From the NCBI RefSeq assembly GCF_027942865.1, contig NC_134526.1, positions 8,660,784 through 8,724,783 on the forward strand: a DNA stretch of 64,000 nucleotides, read 5' to 3'. This stretch comes from Odontesthes bonariensis. Lineage: Eukaryota > Chordata > Actinopteri > Atheriniformes > Atherinopsidae. The translations under genes and the position numbers were made by a program. Of the stretch, positions 1-10,957 are shown piece after piece. Position 1 is the first letter of the stretch. Each line of letters begins with the position of its first letter. The notes beneath the pieces are model-generated. The model was not told the DNA's origin and did not search any database. It was given only the letters and a program-made list of their open reading frames with translations.

Positions 1-166
1 TCTCCCCTCTCCATCTTTCTCCCTCTCCCCACCTGTTGAAGCAATTGTTGCGCAGACCTTATTGTTTGTCTTCGTATTATTTTATGTCACTCATGAGGGT
101 CACCGCCCCCTCTCTGTGGCTTTTTCCCTTCCCTCTTGGTCACTCCCTCTTTCGCTCCCTGCTAAG

Positions 167-173
167 TATAAAA
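167..173 (+). promoter_or_regulatory. TATA box of the cyclin gene
   Basis: TATAAAA lies about 187 bases upstream of the cyclin start codon, which would place transcription initiation near position 195-200. The preceding 160 bases are pyrimidine-rich. A TATA-type promoter fits a tissue-restricted gene better than a housekeeping one. This is motif evidence only. Confidence 0.5.
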
Positions 174-215
174 CTCTGAGAGAATAATGAGGAGTGATAT
201 TCAGCTGAGCAACTC

Positions 216-344
216 ATGAAGAAAAGCAAGGATCTGCAGGGATTATCCATCTTGCACTTACCTGGAAAACATACAGCATCCCTGAGTGACAGAGGGACAA
301 AATCTCTTCCTTTTCTTTCCCACTTGGACTATATACCCCAGTAG
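216..344 (+). other. Upstream ORF in the cyclin 5' leader
   Basis: An ATG at 216 opens a 42-codon frame that ends at TAG 342-344, nine bases before the cyclin ATG at 354 and in the same frame. A shorter frame (187-219) overlaps it through ATGA, but probably lies upstream of or at the transcription start. If the leader is transcribed as read, initiation at 216 would reduce translation of the cyclin. No sign of a conserved peptide is evident. Confidence 0.4.
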
Positions 345-353
345 GCTGTGCAG

Positions 354-1789
354 ATGGACAGAAGAATGTCTGTATCTCTTTGGTGTGAGGAGGTGGAGGA
401 CGACCAGAGCCAGGACCAGGAACAGAATGCACAAGTACAAGCACAAGGCCATATCAGGGGCTCTCCTCAGCTGAGAGCTGCCTGGGACCCCAGCGTATCG
501 GGGCATCGAGTGATCCAGAGGCTGCTTCACATGGAGGAGAGGTACATGCCCTCCCTGCTCTACGTCACTCTCATCCAGCGGGATCCAGAGCGCAGGGAGG
601 AGCTCGCCAAATGGGCCCTGGAGGTACCAAACTCCCTCTTGTTTCAGCATCTTGGTTTTCCTCGCAGTTCTGGGAGAATTATGTCATCACGGCAGCTGCA
701 TTGCTGATGTCTTCCTTCTTTTTTTTTATCTCTTCAGGTGTGCTGTGACTGTGGTTGTGATGAGACAGTCTTCCCCCTGTCTGTCTCTCTGATGGACAGG
801 TTTCTGTCTGCATCTCTGTCTACACCCGTCTCACTGTACTGCCTGGCTGCCAGCTGCATTCTGATCGCCTCAAAACTCACAGAATGTGACTCTGTCACTG
901 CTGACACTCTCTGTGCAGCAGCTGAGTACAGCTTCCAGTCTTCCAACCTGCGGGTGAGTTAGTTTCACAGCATCCTCTGACAGGGGTAGTTAACAGAAAG
1001 CTTAGTTTTCAAATCAAAGCTGTATTCCCAAGGGTCTTTTCCAACTCTGCGCCTCAGTTTTAGCACTAACTTTAACTTTAAGGGTAATCTAGATGAGCAT
1101 CCTTGTGTTTCTGTTTCTTTTTCCATGCCATTCCTTAACAAGATTTTGTCTTAAGTGCATTATTGTGTTTCCTGTTCCCTCCACCAGGAAATGGAGCGTG
1201 TTATACTGGCCACCCTCCGGTGGGACACAGCAGCAGTCACTTCGCAGGACTTCCTCCCACATTTTCTTGCTACTTTGGAGGAGACGTGGGACTCGGAGCG
1301 GGAGCTCTTCTCCACCCTACGGCGACACAGTGACACACTGGCGGCCTTATGCGTGTGTGACTCCCGTTTTCTCGGAGCTCCACCTTCACTTGTTGCTGCA
1401 GCGTCACTTAACTGTGCTCTGCGGGGTCTTGGCAACAAGGGGTCCACTCAGCTGGCTTTCATGGGTGAAGCACTGGCAGAGTTATGCCAGACAGACGTGG
1501 TGAGTCTAAGTTGACTTTAAATGGTTTAAATCCAGTTTATTGTTTAAAGTTTATGAGTTTTAGGATGATTGCAAATACAAGGATATTGTCATATGTATAT
1601 ATTACAAAACCCATTTATTGTGTCTGTCTTGCTTCCCAGGCAGTGCTGCAGTGCTACAGTGAGATGATCGAATATGCCCTCAAACAGCGGCTGAGGAGTG
1701 GGCTGCAACAAGGCCCAACAGAGAAGGAGGAAGAGGTGGAGCATGAAAGGCCTGGAACACCAACAGACATGAGAGAGATTGATTTCTAA
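354..1789 (+). CDS. ccndx: D-type cyclin, ccndx-like
   Basis: Four coding exons (354-623, 738-953, 1188-1499, 1640-1789) join in phase 0 with GT-AG introns to give 315 residues. D-type cyclins bind CDK4/6 and direct them to retinoblastoma proteins in G1. The sequence shows the LxCxE Rb-docking motif at residues 9-13 (LWCEE), a cyclin box from about residue 50 (MEERYMPS, KWALEV, FPLSVSLMDRFLS, IASKL), the second fold (QDFLPHFL), and a C-terminal TPTDMREIDF. That tail matches the cyclin D1 Thr286 degradation motif, with Thr306 equivalent. The length fits the family (about 290-320). The start is the first ATG in frame after a TAG at 342. It differs enough from cyclins D1-D3 that I favour the fish/frog Dx paralogue. 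The family is certain; the paralogue symbol is an inference. Confidence 0.85.
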
Positions 1790-2129
1790 ACACTGAATCA
1801 ACTACATTGAAAGTATAAATCAATCAATACCCCTTAAGTTCATCAGTCAAACTGATATAAATTGATTATGACCTCAACATGCAATGACATGTACTTATAT
1901 AACTTTAATTACTTTATTGAGTGACTGTTAATTTATTTCTGTTTTATTTATTTGTGAAAATTGTGTGCTCCATGTGCCATACTTGATTATCTATTTGAGT
2001 TATCTTTATTATAGGCCTAGATGTTTTTTGATGCATTATATTTATATCTTTATTTATGACCACGTGCAATTGTTCTCTCTTTTGATGTTAATTTATTACA
2101 GAAAGCCATGATTTTTTTTTGTGAGCTAA

Positions 2130-2135
2130 ATTAAA
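2130..2135 (+). terminator. Polyadenylation signal of the cyclin gene
   Basis: ATTAAA lies about 340 bases after the cyclin stop, at the end of an AT-rich 3' untranslated region. It is the only good signal before the nucb1 promoter region. Confidence 0.45.
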
Positions 2136-2500
2136 GATACAACAAATCTATTTTTCAAAGCAATTAAAAACAAGAAATCCCACTTGTACAGATCTGTGTT
2201 CATGTGTTATTTGGACAGATGATACCTTCAGGTGCTCATCGTATACACGTACTTCCCATACCAACATAATGGGCTACATATTTAACACAAGTTTCCTGAT
2301 AAATAATACAAGAAAAAAGGACAAATTTGAACACATTAATAAACTTGCACGTTTATCATGAGTTTACATAACCTCAGCAGCGATAATAATACATAAAGTT
2401 TGACATGCTTAGGGACAGCTAACGGGATTAGCTACACCGCACACTTATTTCCGAGTGTACATGAAAGCAGCACACGCCAAAAAAAAGCACTGCATTCTGG

Positions 2501-2568
2501 TGACGTCATTTTTATCCGACGCATAAACAGATTCGTGCTCGGCACATAGGAGCAGATTTAAAAAAACG
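2501..2568 (+). promoter_or_regulatory. nucb1: nucb1 promoter CRE and non-coding first exon
   Basis: TGACGTCA at 2501-2508 is a perfect palindromic CRE, the core recognised by CREB/ATF factors. A good splice donor (ACG|GTAAGAAAC) follows at 2569, suggesting that a short non-coding exon 1 ends at 2568. The next acceptor that fits is the one at 4497 before the nucb1 start codon. Mammalian NUCB1 is connected to the ATF6 stress pathway, so an ATF-type site is plausible here. The transcription start was not determined. Confidence 0.45.
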
Positions 2569-3234
2569 GTAAGAAACGATGTATTTTTAAAGTGTTTCCA
2601 GTGTTTTGACGCATTTTGTGAGTGAGTTTAACATCGGCCAATATTTTACGTGGTATTTATTAAAAAAATGGGGGTTAAAGGGAGGCAACGTAGACAGAAT
2701 CGTGCTAGACTTTTCTAGATGTTTTCTTAGATGTTACATCACCTGTTAAAGGACGTTTGTAAGATAAATGTGTTATTTAAGGTTAAAACTGTTTTCCATG
2801 CTTTACTGTTACAGACAGTATACTATGCAAACATCCATGTGTGCTGAATCCTCCCACGCCTTTTTCCACATCCGTGTCCTTGCTGAGCTTCTTAAATCAT
2901 AAGGCATACAAGGAAAATACGAATAACGCCAAAATCATATTTAGATATTTTATTATATTCGTATCAACGAATAAGAAAGTAAGAAAATACGCTTTATAGA
3001 AGAAATGTCGAATATGATCAGGGTTGCTATCGCAGATGTGCTTTAAACTGGAGTTGTACCCCATTTAAAGACATTTTGGGAAGCATATGATTATTACAAT
3101 TATTTATATTTTTCAGCAGCATGCAGTAACTTTCAGGGAGCGTCTCCAGAAGGTTTCAAATCCTGTGACCCTTAAGGAACGTTTGTGGAAAGTTCACTTA
3201 AAGTTAACCTCCAGGGAACCCCCGGGATTGTTCC

Positions 3235-4213
3235 ATGGATAATGTTGAGAACAATAAATTGACCTCCGCCATCACTATTGGGGCTCCACCCCTGTGCTCA
3301 TTGTACACAAATGACTGGATTTCACATTCCCAGAGTGTTAGGATGTTCAAATTTGCCAGATCTCTGGGAATGATGAAACTGCTAACAGCAGGGGGATTTT
3401 ATTCCTGGTGGATCAGTGCCACTTAAACAACCTGGAGCTGAAACGTTGATTAAAAGGTGATCATTCTGGATGTAAAGAGTTGGGAGGCCCATCTTCCCTT
3501 TATTGTCAACAAGAGAGTCATAGAAAAGGTGACCGGCTTAAAATTTTTGGGGATGACAGTCCTGTTTTGACACTGTTTCATCGTTAACTTGTGGAGAGCA
3601 TCCTCACTTCTACAATAACAGTCTGGTTTGGACATTTGTTTGTACTGAATGAGAACTAGTTGAACAAGGTGGCGCGCACTGCATCAAATATCACTGGGTT
3701 TGGCCTTCCACCTGTAGCAGAACTTTATTAAGCTAGACTTCAACAAAAAGACTTGAAGGTTTTAACAGACTCTTCTTACCCAGCTACAGGAACGGCCTTT
3801 TTTTTTTCCTCCCATCTCGCATAACATTTCAATTTAATTAAGATAAACACAACCGGACTTCAACAAAGCACATATGCCAATGCTTTTTGCTTCCTTAATT
3901 ATCTCCATTTTGCAGTTGAAGCTATTTATTATTGTTTTGATGCTATCTTAGGTTGCTATATAAGTCTTTCAGTCTTCATATCTGAAGCACCTTATCCAGA
4001 TGATATTGGTACGGCTGCTAAACCCCTCTTTGGGTATTAGAGTATTTGGGTTTTTTGTTGGTTTGATTTTTAAACTTGAATATTTTTGTTTTTATGTATC
4101 TGGTCTTACCATCTGTTGCGTTCTTTTATGCATTTTATTTATTTTATGAGTGAGTGGTGAGCTCACCACAACAGATTCCATTAAACTGTGTTGACATGGC
4201 AATAAAATATAGA
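3235..4213 (+). mobile_element. Degraded non-LTR retrotransposon (LINE) fragment
   Basis: Broken frames resemble the reverse transcriptase and C-terminal region of fish LINEs. A block like the RT stretch before the catalytic DD (SLYTNDWISHS then KFA) lies near 3295-3360. A RFLG-like stretch lies at about 3535, and a VWFG-like block at about 3615. The copy carries many stops. The 3' end resembles LINE tails (tgacatggcaataaaa, about 4193-4208). It lies in nucb1 intron 1. The exact clade was not determined. Confidence 0.55.
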
Positions 4214-4501
4214 ATCAGATGAGATGGTATTGATATTGAGTGCACTTAGGGGCCCGTATGCATGTGAAATATTCCAAGGTGCATTTGCTTTGAAGTGAAA
4301 AGTCAGATTGGCGTTTTGTTGTGGGCCCTTTTAATGGAATAAAGTGCAACCTGGTGCTCTAATTGGTTCACATGGATTTCTTAAAGGTCCTGATTGACAT
4401 ACTCGTACAAAACTTGCATACTCTGGATTTATCACTGAGCCACAGAGTTGGAGAAGTGATTTGGAATAACTTTTTTTCACTAATGTTCATATTGCAGGAG
4501 G

Positions 4502-7500
4502 ATGAACTCAAATCCTGGAGTTCTGCTGCTCCTGCTCATCTCTGCTGGGGTGAGGTCAGTGCCCATTGATCGCAATGTAGGTAACCAGGAGCCTAAACAG
4601 GAGGTGCAGGAGGAGAACATGGTAAGCATGTCAAATGCTCTCTTGATATTAGATTTAGCTGAGAGTCAGTTTGTTATAACCCGTACTTTCCATCGCACGT
4701 TTTCAGGACACCGGCCTGTACTACGACAGGTATCTCAGAGAGGTGATTGAGGTTTTGGAGACTGATCCTCACTTCAGAGAGAAACTCCAGACAGCAAACA
4801 CAGAGGATATCAAGGTTAGCTTCTACTTGTGCAGCAGCATGGTTTGTTACCTCTTTTTTTTTATTTGTGACTGTCACACTGTGATCTCTCATTGAACTCA
4901 CCTGGTCATCTTGTGTTTGTCACCAGAACGGGCGTCTCAGTAAAGAGCTGGATCTGGTCGGTCATCATGTCAGGACCCGGCTGGATGAGCTGAAGCGCCA
5001 GGAGGTTTCTCGCCTCAGGATGCTGCTGAAGGCCAAACTGGACAGCACCAACACACAGAGTGAGTGGGCATGCTTTCCTACAGGCCACTGAAGAATGTTT
5101 GTCTTATTAGACACAACTTTTGACATTGTAGACTCCACGAGATGCTAAAAAGAGCACAATTCAGATCACCATTCACTATCCAAAGCCATAACTCAGTAAC
5201 AAAGGGGAAACTGTGACTATATTTACATCTGGAACTTGAATCATGAATGGTAACTATAGCTTGACATGCTGGTAGAAGCCCACCACCAGGAAGCTGTTAA
5301 TCTAGCTGGCTTTTGAAAAATGTGATGATACTTATTAATACTTAATATTATTCAGTATAAATTTATGTCAATTATTAGTGAATACAGAGTTGTGCCTGTG
5401 TGTTGGGTAAGATATACAGAACATAATATAAGTGCAGCATCTGGTTTATGATGAATGCATCTCCTCTGCAGGTCTTCAGATGGACCACGCCTCGCTGCTG
5501 AAGCAGTTTGAACATCTGGATCCACACAATCAAAACACCTTTGAGGCCAAAGACCTCAAGCTGCTGATTTCTACGGTAAGATGTATGAAGATTTGCCCCA
5601 ACTGACCTCGACTTTCACTTAAAGTCTTGAAAGTATTTTGAGAAAATGGCGTTTGTCTCATCGACTCTTCATCTAGGCCACTAAGGACCTGGAGAATTAT
5701 GACGCTGAGAGACACGAGGAGTTCAAGCGTTACGAGATGCTGAAGGAACATGAGAGGCGGGAGTACCTGAAGGGTCTAGACCAGGAGAAAAGGGAGAAGG
5801 AGGAGAAAAGGATGCAGGAGCTGAAGGAGAAACACCGCCAGCACCCTAAGATTAACGCTCCTGTAGGCAGCAGATGCTTCCATGTTGAATGTATAGTAAA
5901 AAAACTAAATGAGAGCAAAACACGTTTTAATTCTTTATTTTACATTTTCCAAATCTCAGGGCAGTGTTGCTCAGCTGCGGGAAGTCTGGGAAGAGAGAGA
6001 TGGACTGGATCCTCAGGAGTTTAACCCTAAAACCTTCTTCAAATTGCATGGTGGGTAAAAACTCTGTTGTTTGTCACTTCATTGAGATGTGTTTTATATG
6101 ACAAAAGTTTATTATTTCTTCTCCACTTTATGTAGATACGAATGAAGATGGTGTTTTAGATGAGCAGGAATTAGAGGCACTCTTCACAAAGGAGGTATTC
6201 AAAACTGAGGGTTTAACAAACCCTTATGAGAACATTTAACATCCTGGATTGATGGTCTGTTTAGAAATATAGTTGTTTTGTCTGCGGAAATCAGTTTCTG
6301 TAGAAACAAGGAAAATGTTGACCTGATGGCACTGGAATAGCTTCTAACATCTGCTGTTGTCCGTGCTCCAGCTGGAGAAGGTCTATGACCCAAAGAATGA
6401 GGAGGATGATATGATGGAGATGGAGGAAGAAAGGCTGAGGATGAGGGAGCATGTCATGAACAACGTAGGTCTTACATATTTCACTTTGCTCTTGCACAAT
6501 TTCCCATGATTTGCTTTGTCTGATACAGATCCGCACTCTGTTTAAAGGTGGATACAAACAAAGACCGGCTCGTCAGCCTGGAGGAGTTCCTCAAATCCAC
6601 AGAGAAGAAGGAGTTCAATAGTCCCAAAGAGTGGGAGGTAAATGGCTCAGGAGTGGCCTGATGTGTGTGGGTAACTGGAGAGTCTATGGTTCAAGTCCCA
6701 GGATAACCACAGTGAAGTCAGATTAATGCTATCAGCTCTGGATTGAACTGGTTTAAATTTGCTTGGTTCAATGAGGGTCTGTGAGAATCAGGATTTATTA
6801 GAGAGTGATGGGAATGTTTTTAGGGTGACGCTGAAATGTACCCACACACATCCTTTACATATATCCCCTCTCACTAGGATGGCTGGAGTGGTAGCGTTCC
6901 AACAAAGGGAGATTATCCATTCTTGTCCTTGAATGTGTAGCCCACTTGTCAAAGTATGTCCTGGTTCCCCAACATCTGACACGGACCTTGTTAATCCGGG
7001 TGATGTCCGAGCTGGCATGGCTTCATTTCTGTGTCTCTTGCTCATATTTGATTCCATGGAGGTATGCCCTGACCGGGAATCGGGAGGTCCCAAAGTCAAA
7101 ATGGAAGATGCCTCCAAAGGTGATGGGGAACAAGAGAGCTAAATCCTGTTGGACTTCCTGATAGCAATTCCAAGTGACAGCAACATGAAGAAAAAGAAAC
7201 ACAATGCTCAAGAGGGAACAAAGACTGAAAGAGATTAAAAAGATGTGCGAAGGGAAGGGAACATTAGTGCCAGTGGTAATCTGAGCACTCAGGATCGTGA
7301 TGTCCAAACTGGGAAAGTGGCTCTAATAGATCCCAGGACCACCATCAGAGATCTCTGCCCAGAAAACACACAGTTCTAGGAACAGATGAGATTCCGCGTG
7401 GAACTCTGAAGCTCCCAGGCCTCTGTTAGAAGACCCAAGCTTGAAAGGGCGTCCTCCCATAAGAGGGGCGAGTAGTTTTTATATCTGCTATCCAGATACG

Positions 7501-7875
7501 TTTTGCCTGTGGTAATGCTCATCGATACAGTGCATATACGATCCATGGGTGACATTAATAGAAAAGTGAAGACTTGAAAGTTTACTAGTTGTTAAGTCAA
7601 AAGACTATTTAAAGGAGTAAGAAGCACTGAAAACTGCCAATATAATTCTGTCAATATTAAATATTCTGCTACAGTAGCCCTACTCCTATGAGCACAAATT
7701 CCCCTTGAATACCATCAAATGCCAAAATTAAAAGAAAATCCTCATAACAAATAATGATTTAAAATAAATAAATAAATAAATAAAAAATGTTTTAATGCAT
7801 CTGATATATTGCCTGCATACTGATGCTACAGTTTAAGGTGTATTGTTGCTTATGAAGCCAAGATATCTCTATATA

Positions 7876-7915
<40 letters not shown>

Positions 7916-8636
7916 TTTATTATTTTGGCTGTTTTTTTTTTCTTACTGCTTTCATGATGCTTGCCTTTCATGTGAGAAATGGGCATCTTGCCAAAAAGTA
8001 TTTTCAGACTGTCAATAGAGGTGGTAATCTGTGTATTACATACTCGCCCCTCTCTCCCAGACTCTGGATGCCAACCCAGTGTACACAGAGGAAGAGCTCC
8101 AGCGATTTGAAGCCGAGCTCAAGGACAAAGAGGAGGAGCTGAAGAGGAAGGCAGAGACTCTTCGTCAGGAGCAGGAGCTGCTGAGGGAGAGAGGAAAAGC
8201 CCTGGAGGCCCAGAGGAGAGAGTACCAGCAGGTAACTGTTCCACATTACTGACAAAAGAAATTGGATTCTTTCAGTTTCATCAAGTTTTAAATTGAGTCA
8301 TGGTGTATGGATAGAGCCTAAGTGATTTTTTTTTTTTTTTTTTTTTTTTATGTAATTCCAGGCTGTGCTAGAAATGTCTCAGAGGCCGAAAGACCAGCAG
8401 GCAGCCGATGGACAGCCTCCTGCGGGTCCTAATGGAGATCTTCAGTTTCAACCACAGGCTGAAGTTAAAGGTGAACCATCTTAGCTGGAACCATCAAACA
8501 CTGTTGTTCTGTTTGTTTCCATTAAGTGAATCTTCCTATCTCTCTCTCTTTCTTTCTCTCAGTGGCTAAAGCCCCAGTTGAAGCCCAGAACAATCTGCCT
8601 GCTGAACCTCCACAGAATCTGCCCATACACACTTAA
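4502..8636 (+). CDS. nucb1: Nucleobindin 1 (calcium-binding Golgi/secreted protein)
   Basis: Twelve coding exons give 445 residues (human NUCB1 is 461): 4502-4621, 4707-4814, 4927-5059, 5472-5575, 5677-5862, 5960-6050, 6136-6194, 6372-6464, 6548-6637, 8061-8231, 8362-8470 and 8563-8636. Order: signal peptide (residues 1 to about 20, ending before PID); nesfatin-like block ([23 protein letters not shown]); basic region (about 183-215); EF-hand 1 (248-259, [12 protein letters not shown], canonical); acidic spacer; EF-hand 2 (300-311, with R where Gly is usual, as in mammals); then the LEEFL...KKEF stretch that binds G-alpha in mammals; and a heptad-rich coiled coil (329-385). EHLDP and TFEAKDL mark NUCB1 rather than NUCB2. 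The protein is a Golgi/ER-lumen calcium-binding protein that is also secreted. The large intron 6638-8060 holds repeats. Confidence 0.95.
6640..6706 (+). repeat. Possible tRNA-derived SINE head
   Basis: ggttcaagtcc at about 6689-6699 matches an RNA polymerase III B box. A weak A-box-like stretch (tggctcaggagtgg) starts just inside the nucb1 splice donor. This looks like an old tRNA-related SINE, but the match is short. Confidence 0.3.
6870..7450 (+). mobile_element. LINE fragment with R4/Dong-like endonuclease end
   Basis: The interrupted frames resemble the restriction-like endonuclease C-terminus of R4/Dong-type fish LINEs. The recognisable parts are an IAIPSDSN block at about 7160-7185, a following charged helix, and an LGTA-like stretch near 7375. 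Several stops and frameshifts show it is dead. It lies inside the 1.4-kb nucb1 intron. Confidence 0.5.
7761..7911. repeat. Microsatellites (AAAT)n and (TG)n(TA)n
   Basis: A short (AAAT)n run occurs at about 7761-7786. A compound TG then TA dinucleotide run occurs at about 7876-7911 and is followed by poly-T. Both are in the nucb1 intron. A second poly-T tract lies at about 8327-8349, just upstream of an acceptor. Confidence 0.85.
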
Positions 8637-8734
8637 GGCAGCACCCTCTGACAGCCTTAACACACACAGGCTCGCACATTTTACCTTGCACTGAGACAGA
8701 TGGGTTCTGCTAACTGAACGAGGTGAACTGTGTG

Positions 8735-8914
8735 AATAAACTCAGACAGGGCGGCTTGTTTATCGTTACATATTTTGCTGTGTGTTCATCTCTGTGGTCT
8801 ATATTAGATTAAAGATTTCCAAACACCAGCTGTTAGTACATGTTTGTTCAGGTGTCTTCAGTTTCATTGAAGCTTTCATTCATGCAGTGTCTTCAGTATT
8901 AAATCACAAATAAA
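8735..8914 (+). terminator. nucb1: nucb1 polyadenylation signals
   Basis: AATAAA at 8735-8740 and again at 8909-8914 lie 99 and 273 bases past the nucb1 stop. Either could terminate the message; the first gives a short 3' UTR. Confidence 0.55.
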
Positions 8915-8939
8915 GTCCTAATTTAAAACCTGTGAACCA

Positions 8940-9994
8940 GACTTCTTGAGCTCAGATTATTTGTGGGAACTCATCAGGAAAACGTTTTTCCTTTCCTCCT
9001 CCTGCTTGTCATTCTACACATTTATTTTTATTCCTTTTCATAAAATATTAGGGTTTAGCTTTAAGTTGCATGCACAATTAGAAAGATTTTAGAAGAAGAC
9101 AATTATTTTACACCATGACTACGACTGGCAGATGTACCCGAAATCTGAAAATAATCTAATATTAAGATTTACTGTTGAGATGAGACATTTCCACACGTTG
9201 GACTGTGGAAAGGACATTAGTTTACTGTTTTATTTACTTTTCATCAAACTGCACTAAAAAGAAAATGTATTGATGTTACCGTAAAAAAGGTCATTATATT
9301 TCAGTCTTTCTTAGTGTCACTGTTTTTTTTTGTTGTTGTTGTTGTTGATTGGCCAAACTTAGTACACTTTTAGGTATTCAAGTTTTTGGTTTGTGAGATA
9401 CTTGATCATTGTTTCAAGTTATAACTGAACCCTGCTCGAATGTGAGGTGAAACATGTTCAAGAATCAACAAAAAGAAGAATAGTTGCCTCAAGGTCTTAG
9501 AATGACGATAATACAGATTCCTTTTTTCTACTCTTTGAATATTGATATGTACAGTGCATCACTGTATAATTAGCATTTTTTTGGGCTTCTCCTGGCCCAA
9601 CTGAGCCATAAGAGCCAAACGTAGCTTGGAATAGGGCTGAATGTGTCTGTTGTGTCTGTTGTTGGGCTTCTAGCCTTGTGGTGCTTCACTATTTTAAGTA
9701 GACCTTATAATATTAAGATCCATCAGTATGAAATATCAATAAAAAAAATCATAGAAAAATAGTTGTTTACAGAATATGGCAACTTGGCAAAAGACAATTT
9801 TGGTTTAGAATGAGTCTACATAAACTGAGATGGTCAAAAGAAAAAGCTCAATTTAACCAAGTTTCAAATAGACATTTTTGTCAAGCTTAAAACTAAAAAA
9901 GCGGCTAGATTAAAAACTTTAATTGACAATCGTAAAACTGTAAACCGACTGTTTTGATAGATTTATTATGTAAAATATTTTGTAAGTAGTCTAT
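8940..9994. other. Intergenic, no gene seen
   Basis: AT-rich sequence between nucb1 and the inverted-repeat transposon. It holds a short (TTG)n run at about 9331-9347 and no ORF, RNA gene or repeat family that I recognise. Confidence 0.6.
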
Positions 9995-10773
9995 AGCCCC
10001 TTTCACACTGCCGAATAACCCGCGTTTAATTCGCTAATTTAGCGTGTCCGCTGTTGCGTTCACACTGCCGACCCGGGCTGCCGCGTCAACTCGACTCGCC
10101 TTTCGACCCGCGTCGGACCCTAGTCTTTTTGCCGAGCCGAGTTTGGTGTGAACGCAATCGACGCGGGTCAGACGTGGGCGTGGCGTGACGTGAGGAGTTT
10201 AAAAGACAGAATGGACAGCTGATTCAGAACAACAGCGACAGGTGAGGACAAGTTTTACTCTGTTTTAGCCTACATCAAGTTCGAGACATTTTTTATTATG
10301 GCCAACTGGGAAGACAAGGAGGTCCGCGAGCTCCTCAGCCCCCGAGCAGAGGACGTTATTTACCGCCACATGTCGGGGACGGTGAAGGATGGACCTCTGC
10401 TGGAAGGGCTGGCGAGAAAGACGGGAGAGCGCGGTTTCCCACGCAGCAAGACGCACTGTAAAGTAACATCTCCATGAACTGCATATACAATTGCAAAAAC
10501 GAGTTCTCAAGGTGTCCCGCCATCGTTTGTTTGAAAAATTTGATGCAGACAGGTGTATTTCACCCTACCTCCGACGCATGGCTTGTGCCTACGTCATTGT
10601 ACACGCCCAGCATTTTATGTGTTTCGTGTGACGCTCTGCCACTAGGCAACTCCCCCTGAACTCGGCTTCTGGCGACACCGGTCATCAACACGCCAAGCGT
10701 TCACATTGCTCAACGCGGGTCGAAGGTGCAATTTGGACCCGCTAAGGTAGCGGGTCGCAGTGTGAAAGGGGCG
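9995..10773 (+). mobile_element. Non-autonomous Harbinger-like DNA transposon
   Basis: Terminal inverted repeats of about 16-17 bases (gcccctttcacactgc at the left, its complement at the right) bound 779 bases. They are flanked by TAT at 9992-9994 and 10774-10776, a likely 3-base target duplication. Inside is a 59-codon ORF (10298-10477) starting MANWEDKEVRELL and containing GTVKDGPLLEGLARKTGERG. This resembles the Myb/SANT-like DNA-binding protein carried by PIF/Harbinger elements. No transposase is present. The interior is GC-rich with CGACCCG-type repeats. Confidence 0.6.
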
Positions 10774-10846
10774 TATGTCCTCTGGGCTCATGTTTGTATT
10801 TTGTAAAGCAACTGCATTCAGTAAAGTTTATGTAGAAAAAAAAGTC

Positions 10847-10872
10847 TCACTTCCGGTGAAGACCGGAAGTGA
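10847..10872. promoter_or_regulatory. Palindromic double ETS/GABP site
   Basis: tcacttccggt and accggaagtga form 11-base inverted arms around a 4-base spacer. Each arm is a full ETS/GABPA consensus (ACCGGAAGTG). Paired sites like this are typical of TATA-less broadly expressed promoters. They lie 86 bases before the ATG of the HTH exon at 10958, so this is the likely promoter of the transposase-derived gene. Confidence 0.55.
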
Positions 10873-10957
10873 AAATAACGGATTCGGAGTGTTTCCTTGT
10901 TGCTAAAAGAAAAATAACAATAATAAATGTTTGGAGATATTAAAGGGTAGCGTCATA

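Noticed and set aside
348-353. GTG at 348 as the start of the cyclin
   Set aside because: The ATG at 354 is in the same frame and is the ordinary eukaryotic choice; GTG initiation is not needed.
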